Source of the DNA: Lysobacterales bacterium
GTDB lineage: Bacteria > Pseudomonadota > Gammaproteobacteria > Xanthomonadales > UBA2363
Reading direction: 5' to 3'
NCBI GenBank assembly: GCA_019634735.1
Contig: JAHCAT010000008.1
Coordinates: 1-64,000, forward strand
DNA length: 64,000 nt
Position numbers and translations under genes: made by a program. Every line of letters starts with the position of its first letter. Position 1 is the stretch's first letter. This document shows positions 27,640-35,814 of the stretch, piece after piece. The notes under the pieces are model-generated. The model was not told where the DNA came from. It searched no databases and was given only the letters and a program-made list of their open reading frames with translations.

Positions 27640-29451
27640 TCAGGCCGCGCCGATCCCTCCTGGCATGCCGCCGAACACAAGCGCGAACCACCATTCCATC
27701 GCCTCGTCGCGACGCTTGCGCCCATCTTCGATGGCCTGGGAAACCTGCGCGATCGCGGCCTGCTCCTGCGCCACGAAGGGGTTGCCAGCGGGCAATGGCG
27801 TCCGACCTTTCCTGATCAGGGGCGCCAGGGCCGCGACGGCGTGCATCCAGGGGCTGAAGGCTTCCGAAAGCAGGTAGCGGCTGGTGCGCATCGGATGCAG
27901 CCATTCCAGCGCCGAGGCGCTCCAGGGATTGCTCATGGCGCTCACGACAGGGCTCACGAACGTCTTGTAGAGCAACTCGTTCGCCTCCGAGATCCCTCGC
28001 ACTTTCTCGAACGCCGCGTTGGGGACATCGAACCGCAGGTCCTCGACCTGTCGCTCCTCGAAACGGACGGTGTACTGCGAGCGCGCGCAATCCGGGTCGC
28101 CGGTCGGGTTGTCGATCTTCATCTCGTAGAGGCCTGGGGCCAGTGCCTCGACGTCCGCCAAGCTCTCCAGGATGGCCCGATGCTCGAAGCGGGCGACCTT
28201 GGCGGAGACGAAGATCCCCAGGTGACCGACATGCGGGTTGGTCAGGTAGACGATGCGCTGATCCGCCTGCTTGAGCGCGTCCGTGTCGGGATAGACCACG
28301 GGAATCCAGCCCAGTGCCTGGTGGGGCGGCGTGATGTTGTCGCCGTAGGACGCGAAGACCACCAGCGGGTTGCGGATGCGCTTCAGGTCGACGGCGCAGT
28401 GCTCGTCGATCCGCAGTTTGCCTTCCTCGAGACGGTTGCCGATGAACAGGTTCTCGACGATGGCGACGATCTCTTCGCGGCTCATGAAGTACCAGGCATT
28501 CCACCAGCGCTCGAACTGGAGGAAGCGATCACGCTCGGTATCCACATGCGCGAACAGGTCGGCGTACTTCTCCCACACGCTTTCCGGCTTGAGATTCTCG
28601 AAGTTCTGGATGAGCCAGGCGCCGTCGAAACGGCCATTGCCCAGATCCGCGAGCAGATGGGTCATCCACACGCCGCCCACGAATCCTCCGGCGAGCCGCA
28701 TCGGGTTCATGCCCGCGGCGCCCGCCCAGTAGGACAGCGGCGATCCGTTGAGCACGACCGGCCCGCTCAGGCCCTGGCAGTCCGCCGCGAGCAGCGTGAG
28801 CGCCCAACCCGCCTGGCAGTTGCCGTACAGCACAGGAGGCTGGCCGGGATGGCGCCTCGCCACTTCCTCCACGAAGCGCCGCAGCGCATGCAACACGTCC
28901 GCGAGCGTCTGGCCGGGACATGGTTCAGGATAGAACGAGACGAAGTAGACGGCATGGCCGCGATGCAGCGCGATACCGATCTCGGAGTCGGTCTTGAAGC
29001 CCCCGATGCCAGGTCCATGTCCGGCACGCGGATCGACCACCACCACGGGCGGCCTGGAGGCATCCAGGCAGTCTTCGATGCAGTGGTCCCCGGCCCGGGT
29101 GATGCGAAGGAGCGCGTAGTTGGCCGGACGCTCGAAGCGCCGGGCATCGAGCAGCGTTTCGTAGTCGAAGTCCAGCAGCGGGGGCTTGCCCGCGCGCTCG
29201 TGGGCGATCATGTCGTCGGCGCGCTGGCGCAGCGTGTCCCAGAACAGCACCGTGCGCTCGAACACGTCACGCGAGTAGTCCACCGCCTGAGCGAAGTCGT
29301 ACACGGCAGAACCTGCAGGCGCTTGTCCGGCGGAACGATCTGTCGACACCGACGGCACGGTTGCCACGGGTGATGCGCGAACAGCCTTTTCGCCTCTGGA
29401 TCTGCCCGCAGCGCGCTTCGCTGAACGGGTCCGGGTTTCACGTGGGTGCAT
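27640..29451 (-). CDS. DUF3141 protein (PHA-synthase-like alpha/beta hydrolase)
   Basis: A 603-residue protein of the DUF3141 family. After a basic, Ala/Arg-rich leader (residues 1-45) comes an alpha/beta-hydrolase core like that of polyhydroxyalkanoate synthases: PPVVVVDPRAGHGPGIGGFK, VLYGNCQAGWALTLLAADC (nucleophile elbow G-N-C-Q-A, with Cys where PHA synthases also have Cys) and NPHVGHLGIFVSAK near the expected His. Substrate and product are unknown. It is the last gene of the leftward operon starting at 38807, 33 bases after the phosphorylase, with GGGAGG before the ATG. Its presence hints at handling of acyl or acetyl units downstream of the phosphoketolase-like enzyme. Confidence 0.85.
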   Translation of the reverse strand: MHPRETRTRSAKRAAGRSRGEKAVRASPVATVPSVSTDRSAGQAPAGSAVYDFAQAVDYSRDVFERTVLFWDTLRQRADDMIAHERAGKPPLLDFDYETLLDARRFERPANYALLRITRAGDHCIEDCLDASRPPVVVVDPRAGHGPGIGGFKTDSEIGIALHRGHAVYFVSFYPEPCPGQTLADVLHALRRFVEEVARRHPGQPPVLYGNCQAGWALTLLAADCQGLSGPVVLNGSPLSYWAGAAGMNPMRLAGGFVGGVWMTHLLADLGNGRFDGAWLIQNFENLKPESVWEKYADLFAHVDTERDRFLQFERWWNAWYFMSREEIVAIVENLFIGNRLEEGKLRIDEHCAVDLKRIRNPLVVFASYGDNITPPHQALGWIPVVYPDTDALKQADQRIVYLTNPHVGHLGIFVSAKVARFEHRAILESLADVEALAPGLYEMKIDNPTGDPDCARSQYTVRFEERQVEDLRFDVPNAAFEKVRGISEANELLYKTFVSPVVSAMSNPWSASALEWLHPMRTSRYLLSEAFSPWMHAVAALAPLIRKGRTPLPAGNPFVAQEQAAIAQVSQAIEDGRKRRDEAMEWWFALVFGGMPGGIGAA

Positions 29452-29484
29452 CTTGGCCTCCCGTGGAGATACTGAAGCAACGTC

Positions 29485-31011
29485 TCAAGTCGAGATTTCG
29501 ATGATGTCCGGGTTCCGGGACGCATATTCCATGGCATACGCCAGTTCACCGGCCGTGTCGGCGTGCAGCTGAAGCAGCGGCTGGCCGCGGACGACATTGG
29601 TCCCGAGTACGACCTCCATCGTCACGCCGGCGGCCTTGGCTTCGGGCGCACCGGCCAGCTTGGCGAGCTGGGCGATCTTGCGGTTGTTGACCTGGACGAT
29701 CCGCCCCGCACGGGAAGCGGTCAGGGGCCGGACGTGCAAGGCCCTGGGCGGCTCGCGCATGCCGCCCTGGGCCTGGCAGATCCGCTGGAACTTCGTCCAC
29801 GCCCGCCCGTCGGCCAAGGTGGCCAGGGCCAGCGCATGGCCCGCTCCAGCCTCTGCCGCGCCGCCGATCTCGAGCGCGGCACCGGCGAGCACGGCGGCCC
29901 GCTGCCGCAAGTCGGCGGGCGCATCGGGCCGGTTCTGCAGGACGGCGAGGATGTCGTGCGCTTCGAGCGCGGGACCGATGCCCCGGCCCACCGGCTGGCT
30001 GCCATCGGTGCGGATGCACGTCGCGGCCAGGCCAAGGCGCGCGGCGACCGCGACCAGGCGATCCCCCAGCCGGCGTGCGGCCTCCTCGGTACGGACCTTG
30101 GCGGTCGGCCCGACCGGGATGTCGAGCACGACGTGGTTGGAGCCCGCCGCGATCTTCTTGGACAGCACGGAGGCGATCAGCTGCCCCTCGGTGTCTACGT
30201 CCAGCTCCCGCTCGACCCGCACGAAGACGTCGTCGGCAGGGCTCAGGTGCACGGCGCCGCCCCAGGCAACGCAGCCGCCTTCCTGGTCCACCACGCGCCG
30301 GATCGTGGCCAGGTCGAGATCGACGGGCGCCAGGGTTTCCATGGTGTCCGCGGTGCCGGCCGGCGAGGTGATGGCGCGCGAGGACGTCTTGGGCATCACC
30401 AGGCCGTTGGCAGCGACGATCGCGACCACGATCGGCGTGGTCCGGTTGCCTGGCAGTCCGCCGATGCAGTGCTTGTCCACGACCACCGGAGCGTTCCACG
30501 TCAGGCGTTCGCCGACGTCGATCATCGCCGCGGTCAGGTCGACGGTTTCCTGCTCGTCCAGCGGCAGGGCCGCACTGGCGGTGAGGAACGCGGCTAGGTG
30601 CACGTCGGTGTAGCGTCCCGCGGTGACGTCCTCGACGACGGCCTGCAATGCGGCCGCATCGAGCCGGTGGCCGTAGATGCGTCGCCGCACGCTGGCCAGG
30701 GAGTCCAGGGTGGGCGCATGGGAGACCTCGATGGGCGAGCCCTCCGCGACACCCAGGCGTTCCCACGCGGACTCGGACAGCGCCGCCTCGCCGGACGCCA
30801 CCAGATCGCCATCGGCCTGGTAAAGCATCGCCAGGACCTGGCGCCCGCCCGCCGAGAGCAGGACCTGGGAACGGGAGCTCAAACCTTCGGCGCGGCAGAC
30901 GTGGCAATCGGTGCGCATGACCGCGATCGCCTGGTGCTGGGCATGAAGGCCCAGGCGCCGGGCGCGCAGGGTCGGGGGCGCATTGGCAATCCGGTCGGCA
31001 GTCTCGGTCAC
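29485..31011 (-). CDS. AMP/thymidine phosphorylase-like protein
   Basis: A 508-residue member of the archaeal-type thymidine/AMP phosphorylase group. The N-terminal domain (residues 1-95) is the extra domain of this group. The core shows IYGHRLDAAALQAVVEDVTAGRYTD, VDKHCIGGLPGNRTTPIVVAIVAANGLVMPKTSSRAITSPAGTADTMETLAPVDL and the C-terminal LHADTAGELAYA. These enzymes cleave a nucleoside or NMP with phosphate to free base and ribose-1-phosphate or ribose-1,5-bisphosphate. Substrate cannot be read from the sequence. The GTG start overlaps the stop of the preceding gene (GTGA). Confidence 0.87.
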   Translation of the reverse strand: MTETADRIANAPPTLRARRLGLHAQHQAIAVMRTDCHVCRAEGLSSRSQVLLSAGGRQVLAMLYQADGDLVASGEAALSESAWERLGVAEGSPIEVSHAPTLDSLASVRRRIYGHRLDAAALQAVVEDVTAGRYTDVHLAAFLTASAALPLDEQETVDLTAAMIDVGERLTWNAPVVVDKHCIGGLPGNRTTPIVVAIVAANGLVMPKTSSRAITSPAGTADTMETLAPVDLDLATIRRVVDQEGGCVAWGGAVHLSPADDVFVRVERELDVDTEGQLIASVLSKKIAAGSNHVVLDIPVGPTAKVRTEEAARRLGDRLVAVAARLGLAATCIRTDGSQPVGRGIGPALEAHDILAVLQNRPDAPADLRQRAAVLAGAALEIGGAAEAGAGHALALATLADGRAWTKFQRICQAQGGMREPPRALHVRPLTASRAGRIVQVNNRKIAQLAKLAGAPEAKAAGVTMEVVLGTNVVRGQPLLQLHADTAGELAYAMEYASRNPDIIEIST

Positions 31012-32363
31012 AGTTCGAACACCTGGCCCAGCCGGGGGACCGAGACAGGCCAGCCGGTTTCCTTGTCGATGCGCACGCGCAGGGCCTCGGCGGCATCCGC
31101 TTCCCCGTGCACGATGAATACGCGCGAGGGGGCATGCCGGAAGCCGGAGAGCCAGCGCATCAGTTCATTGGAATCCGCGTGCGCCGACAGCTCCGGCAGG
31201 TTGGCGACCTGCGCATTCACCGGAACCCATTGTCCGTGGATCTTGACTTCGCGTGCGCCCTGCAGCATGGCCTGGCCGCGGGTCCCTGCGGCCTGATAGC
31301 CGGCGAACAGGATGGTGTTCTCGCGTTTCGGCGCGAACGCGGCGAGGTGGTGAAGCACCCGACCGCCGGTCGCCATCCCGCTGGCCGAGATGACGACCTT
31401 GGGGAACCGGCTGGCGGTGATCTGCTTGGATTCCTCCACCTCGCGGGTGTAGGTGGCGATCCCGCAGGCGGCATGGCAGATCTCTGCGGGCAGCCGGTGG
31501 TCGTCCAGGTGGCTGCACAGCAGTTCGCTGGCGTTGATCGCCATCGGACTGTCCAGATAGATGGGCACCGAACCCAGGCGTCCGGTCTGGCGCAGCTTCC
31601 ACAGGTAGTAGAGCAGGAGTTGGGCGCGGCCCACCGCGAAGGCGGGAATGACCACCGTGCCGCCGCGGCCGACCGTCTTCTCGATGACGGCGCCGAGGGC
31701 TTCGGCCGCATCGTTCGGCGCATGGGTCCGGTTGCCGTACGTGGACTCGATCACCACATAGTCGGCTTCGGTCACGGACTGCGGATCGAACAGCATCGGG
31801 TCGTCGTAGCGCCCCAGGTCGCCGGAGAACACGATGCGCTTGCCGCCCCAGTCGATCTGCGCCGTGGCGGCCCCCAGGATGTGCCCGGCGTAGCGGAAGG
31901 TCAGGGTCGCACCGTCGGGAAGCGAGGCCGGCTTGCCGAACGGCACAGGGGAGAACTGCTTGAGCGCATGCTCGGCATCCTGCACGGTATACAGCGGCAG
32001 CGCGGGCTTGTGCTTGCTGAAGCCCTTGCGATTGGCGTACTCGGCGTCCTTTTCCTGCAGGTGGCCGCTGTCCTTGAGGATCAGCTCGGCCACGTCGCGG
32101 GTTGCCGCGGTGGCGTAGATGCGTCCGCGAAAGCCATCGCGCACGAGCTTGGGCAGGTAGCCGGAATGGTCCAGGTGCGCATGCGTCAACACCACCGCGT
32201 CGAGGTCCTTCGGCGCGATCGGCAACGGCTCCCAGTTCAGCTCGCGCAGGTTCTTCAGGCCCTGGAACAGGCCGCAGTCGACCAGGATGTGCTTTCCGTT
32301 GTGGCTCAGCAGATGCTTGGAGCCGGTGACGGTGCCGACACCGCCGAACGAGGTGAGCTTCAA
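31008..32363 (-). CDS. Metallo-beta-lactamase / beta-CASP hydrolase
   Basis: A 451-residue metallohydrolase. The zinc motifs are THAHLDHSG, an Asp in FSGDLGRYDDP, and HGEADAAEALR near the end; the beta-CASP part shows IESTYGNRTH, SASGMATGGRVLHHL and SAHADSNELMRWL. The family includes RNA-processing exo- and endonucleases. I place the start at TTG 32363 (LKLTSFGGVGTVTGSKH), with GAGGA upstream, because the family begins here; a longer frame to 32504 is not conserved. It lies between the phosphoketolase-like and phosphorylase genes. RNA turnover feeding nucleotides to the phosphorylase is an inferred role. Confidence 0.85.
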   Translation of the reverse strand: MKLTSFGGVGTVTGSKHLLSHNGKHILVDCGLFQGLKNLRELNWEPLPIAPKDLDAVVLTHAHLDHSGYLPKLVRDGFRGRIYATAATRDVAELILKDSGHLQEKDAEYANRKGFSKHKPALPLYTVQDAEHALKQFSPVPFGKPASLPDGATLTFRYAGHILGAATAQIDWGGKRIVFSGDLGRYDDPMLFDPQSVTEADYVVIESTYGNRTHAPNDAAEALGAVIEKTVGRGGTVVIPAFAVGRAQLLLYYLWKLRQTGRLGSVPIYLDSPMAINASELLCSHLDDHRLPAEICHAACGIATYTREVEESKQITASRFPKVVISASGMATGGRVLHHLAAFAPKRENTILFAGYQAAGTRGQAMLQGAREVKIHGQWVPVNAQVANLPELSAHADSNELMRWLSGFRHAPSRVFIVHGEADAAEALRVRIDKETGWPVSVPRLGQVFEL

Positions 32364-32374
32364 GATCGGAATCC

Positions 32375-34744
32375 TCAGGGTGTGAATGCAGCGATGTCGG
32401 CCGGATGGCCCCGGCCATCCACGGCGTTTCGCTCCGCAGGGGTGAGCAGGTCGTCCCGATGCCAGCCTGCCAGCGGCGCCGCGGCATCGAGCAGATGCGC
32501 CCACGAGCAGCGATTGGCGAACAGCATGCCGGCCACGTCCAGCGTGCCGCCCCGGCTGATGTAGCCGCGCGCGGCGGTGGTGCGGGTGCCGGAATCCAGC
32601 CGCCGCAGCACGCCGAGCATGGGTTCCGGGCGGGTATGGGTGACGATCAGGCGCGGCAGGTCGGCCGGGAACAGCGCCGCCACGGCGTCATCGGCCGCGG
32701 TGAAGGCGGCCTCGATGGGATCGCGGGGCATGCGGAAACGACCGGGCTCGATCAGCGCCGTGACAAGCACCTGGCGGCCGCGCGCGTGCAGCCGGTCCGC
32801 GGCCTTCAAGGCCTCCTCGAGCTGATAGGCGCCGATGGTTACGATCTGGAGTTCCGCATTCGCGGCCTCCCCCCGGACGTGGGCGGCCCCCGTTTCGACC
32901 AGGTGCGCGGCCGCTTCGGCATCGAACCTGTGCGGCATCTCGCGCTTGGACACGACCAGGCATGCCAGCTGGCCGCGCCCCCGGTAGATCGCGCGCAGGC
33001 CGGCCAGGGCGCTGTTGGCATCCACCGGGAACAGCACGCGCGAGGTCTCCGACATCTCGCCCAGCAGCGCCTCGCCGATGGTCGGGTCCTGATGGGACTG
33101 CTCGTTCTTCGAGTTCTCCCAGGTGTGGGAGGTCACGAGCAGCGGCACCGAGATCCAGCGCGGCGCCTGTCCGATCTCCCGCTGTCGCCGCGAGAACACG
33201 ATCTCCTGGCGCAGGCCGCCGAGCATCTTCATGGCGAAGGCTTCGTAGCTGACGATCAGGTTGATGCCGCCCTTGTTGGCAAGCGCGGCGGCGGCCACCG
33301 CCTCCTCGTTGAGCGCGGTGACGACGGCGCCATCGACCGCCTCCGGCACGCCCGTCTCCGGATGGTTCACACGGTGGCGCAGGCGGTCGAGCGTAGCGCC
33401 CATGTGGTTGGAGCGCAGCTCGTCGGGATTGCCGACCCGGGGGCGCAGGCCGGGGTTGGCATCCACGACCTGGACGAACCAACGATCCAGCGCATGCATG
33501 GCGCAATCCGGCGCATCGCCGGCGAGCGTCCACGCGGGCTCGGGAAGGGCGGGATCCGGCGGATTGCGCACGGCCAGCGGATGCCGGCTTTCGAGCTCGC
33601 GATGCTGGCGAGCGTGGATCGCCAGCTCGGCGACCGCGCGCTCGATCTGTGCAGGCGGAACGAACAGGGCCTGGACTGCCTGGTGGAAGGCCTGTCGCGC
33701 CGCGGCATCGTGCGCGGGGTTGCCGCCCAGCGGAAGATTGTGCGCCGCGTTGGTGCCCGCGCCCGGGAAGCCGAAGCCCTTGACGGTCTCGGCAATCACG
33801 TAGGGGAGGGCGACGGGGTAGACGCGACCGGGATCGGCCGCCAGCCGTTCGAGCCGGCGCTCGGCTTCGATGATGGCGCAGGCGATCGCGGCCGGATCGC
33901 GCCCGTCGATCACCACCGGTTCGAAGCCGTTGAGCCGCAGGTGCCCGGCCAGCCAGTCCGCGCCGCCGGACTGGGCAATCTGCACGCGCTCCTCGATGCG
34001 GCGACCATTGAGGATCATGACCGGGACCACCGGGCCGGAGTCCTCGGCCCGCCACCAGCGCGGCGACCAGTCCGAACCGCGCTGCTCCTCGAAGGCGCCA
34101 TCGCTGAGGAAGGCGACCAGGCTCTCGCCCGGCAGCGGTGCATGGACGTACTGCACCTCGGCAAAACCGAGATAGCCGCCCTCGGAGATCGCGCCGGCGG
34201 TGTGGGGTCCCGCGTGACTGCCAAGGGGGACAGCAGCTTTCCCCTCGGCGTCGATGGCGTAGGAGTAGAAGTCCCGCGCAAGCCGCGACAGGCCGGCTTC
34301 GCTGCGGTCGTAGCGCCCCTGCTGGCTGGCCGAGACGTCGCCGGTGAGCGCATTGACCGCCTCGATCGCCGCCACGCAGTGGCCTTGGCCCATCAGCCAC
34401 GACCGGGTCTTCGCGCTGATCGCATTCGCGGCCAGGTATCCGACGAAGGCCGGCACCATGTTCAGTGAGCCGCCGGTGTGCCCTTCGGGCGTGGGCTTGA
34501 AGGCATCGGCCGGGAGGGGGGCGCCCGTGAGATCGACCCGATGGGCATAGGTCATGTGCACGACGGTCCACATGGCGGCGCTGGTCAGCCGATCCGCGGC
34601 GGCCAGCACACGGTAGAGCGCCTCGGGATCGACGCGGCCGGATGCGGCCAGGGCCGTCACGCGCCCGACGGTGGCGTCCTGGTGGACGATGAGGCCATGG
34701 CCCTTGCGCCAGGTCTCGAACGCCGGAGTTGCTGCTTCAGTCAT
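32375..34744 (-). CDS. Phosphoketolase-family protein
   Basis: A 789-residue thiamine-diphosphate enzyme of the xylulose-5-phosphate/fructose-6-phosphate phosphoketolase family. The N-terminal part has GQGHCVAAIEAVNALTG, SHAGPHTAGAISEGGYLGF and the cofactor region LSDGAFEEQRGSDW, where the usual GDGE is replaced by SDGA; the later domain has ENSKNEQSHQDP, NSALAGLRAIY and a C-terminal IVTHTRPEPMLGVLRR. Members split a ketose phosphate to acetyl phosphate and an aldose phosphate. The altered TPP motif marks a divergent branch whose reaction may differ. I chose ATG 34744; earlier ATG/TTG starts overlap the prs stop. Confidence 0.83.
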   Translation of the reverse strand: MTEAATPAFETWRKGHGLIVHQDATVGRVTALAASGRVDPEALYRVLAAADRLTSAAMWTVVHMTYAHRVDLTGAPLPADAFKPTPEGHTGGSLNMVPAFVGYLAANAISAKTRSWLMGQGHCVAAIEAVNALTGDVSASQQGRYDRSEAGLSRLARDFYSYAIDAEGKAAVPLGSHAGPHTAGAISEGGYLGFAEVQYVHAPLPGESLVAFLSDGAFEEQRGSDWSPRWWRAEDSGPVVPVMILNGRRIEERVQIAQSGGADWLAGHLRLNGFEPVVIDGRDPAAIACAIIEAERRLERLAADPGRVYPVALPYVIAETVKGFGFPGAGTNAAHNLPLGGNPAHDAAARQAFHQAVQALFVPPAQIERAVAELAIHARQHRELESRHPLAVRNPPDPALPEPAWTLAGDAPDCAMHALDRWFVQVVDANPGLRPRVGNPDELRSNHMGATLDRLRHRVNHPETGVPEAVDGAVVTALNEEAVAAAALANKGGINLIVSYEAFAMKMLGGLRQEIVFSRRQREIGQAPRWISVPLLVTSHTWENSKNEQSHQDPTIGEALLGEMSETSRVLFPVDANSALAGLRAIYRGRGQLACLVVSKREMPHRFDAEAAAHLVETGAAHVRGEAANAELQIVTIGAYQLEEALKAADRLHARGRQVLVTALIEPGRFRMPRDPIEAAFTAADDAVAALFPADLPRLIVTHTRPEPMLGVLRRLDSGTRTTAARGYISRGGTLDVAGMLFANRCSWAHLLDAAAPLAGWHRDDLLTPAERNAVDGRGHPADIAAFTP

Positions 34745-34794
34745 GTTCTCGGCGCCTTGCGGTGATCGTTCCGGCGGGCCATCGACGCGACGCA

Positions 34795-35814
34795 TCAAGC
34801 ATGGCCGCTCGTCCAGGCGGGAGGGTCGCTGGCTGGAAAGGAATCGATGCTTGCCCGGTCCACCTCGTCGGGTGGCTCGGGTGGACGGCGATGACGCCCC
34901 AGGTTCGTCACGCCCTCCTCGTCGGCGGCCAGTGCCTGCGCGATCAGGGGAGCCAGCGCAATCGCATTGCTCTCATGCCGCACCGCATCGGTGGAGACGA
35001 TGCGGCTGCACAGCGGCGCGAGCTGCTGGTAGGCATCCTCGGCGAAGATGGCATGCACCACGGCGACCACGGGCGGCGCGAAGCCCTGCCGGGGCAGCTG
35101 CCGGGCGGCCTCGATCAGCGTGCGTCCGGAGGAGGCGATGTCATCGACCAGCACGGCCTGGCGATCGCGCCAGGCGGACAGGTCGGACAATGCGACCTCG
35201 ACGTTGCGATCGCCGTGGCGGATCTTGCGCAGGACCGCATGGGGGGCGCCGATGCGCCGGGCGATGGCCGCCACCCACTGCTCGCTTTCCTCGTCCGGAC
35301 CGATCACCAACGGCCTGTCCACCTCGGCGGCGATCCAGTCGGCCAGCAGCGGCGCGGCATGGAGGGTGTCGGCGGGCACGGTGTAGAGCGCCGACAGCGC
35401 CGGGTAGCGGTGCAGATGGGGATCGACCGTGACCAGGCGGTCGAAGCTCGACGATACGAGACGGGCAAAGCTCCGGGAGGTGATCGCCTCTCCGGAGCGG
35501 AAGCGGCGATCCTGCCGCATGTAGGCCAGGTAGGGTGCGACCAGGATCACTTCGCGGGCGCCCAGGTCGCGGGCGGCGTCGGCGGCGAAGACGAGCGACA
35601 GGAAGCCGGGATCGGGCTGCGCCAGGGTCTGCACGAGGACAGCGGACTTGTCCGCCACCTGCGCGGCGATGCGCACGTAGCTTTCGCCGTCGGGGAACCG
35701 GCGGGTCTGCAGCGCGCCCAGTTCCCAACGGCCGGCGGCTGCCAACTGGCGAGCGAATGCTTCGTTGCCCGGAAGCGGCAGGACCAGCCGCGGGGAAGGC
35801 CGCGCGGCGCTCAT
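34795..35814 (-). CDS. prs: Ribose-phosphate pyrophosphokinase (PRPP synthetase)-like
   Basis: A 339-residue PRPP synthetase homolog. It has RRFPDGESYVRI, the flexible-loop region PYLAYMRQDRRFRSGE, VDPHLHRYPAL and the PRPP loop VLVDDIASSGRTL. The enzyme makes PRPP from ribose-5-phosphate and ATP. It differs from housekeeping Prs by a C-terminal tail of about 40 residues, including DSFPASDPPAW, a short motif also seen on other small stress proteins. It is probably a second, accessory enzyme of the operon. Its start overlaps the CopB ATPase stop (ATGA). Confidence 0.88.
   Translation of the reverse strand: MSAARPSPRLVLPLPGNEAFARQLAAAGRWELGALQTRRFPDGESYVRIAAQVADKSAVLVQTLAQPDPGFLSLVFAADAARDLGAREVILVAPYLAYMRQDRRFRSGEAITSRSFARLVSSSFDRLVTVDPHLHRYPALSALYTVPADTLHAAPLLADWIAAEVDRPLVIGPDEESEQWVAAIARRIGAPHAVLRKIRHGDRNVEVALSDLSAWRDRQAVLVDDIASSGRTLIEAARQLPRQGFAPPVVAVVHAIFAEDAYQQLAPLCSRIVSTDAVRHESNAIALAPLIAQALAADEEGVTNLGRHRRPPEPPDEVDRASIDSFPASDPPAWTSGHA

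Noticed and set aside
32405-34468. 687-residue plus-strand frame
   Set aside because: Shadow of the phosphoketolase-family gene.
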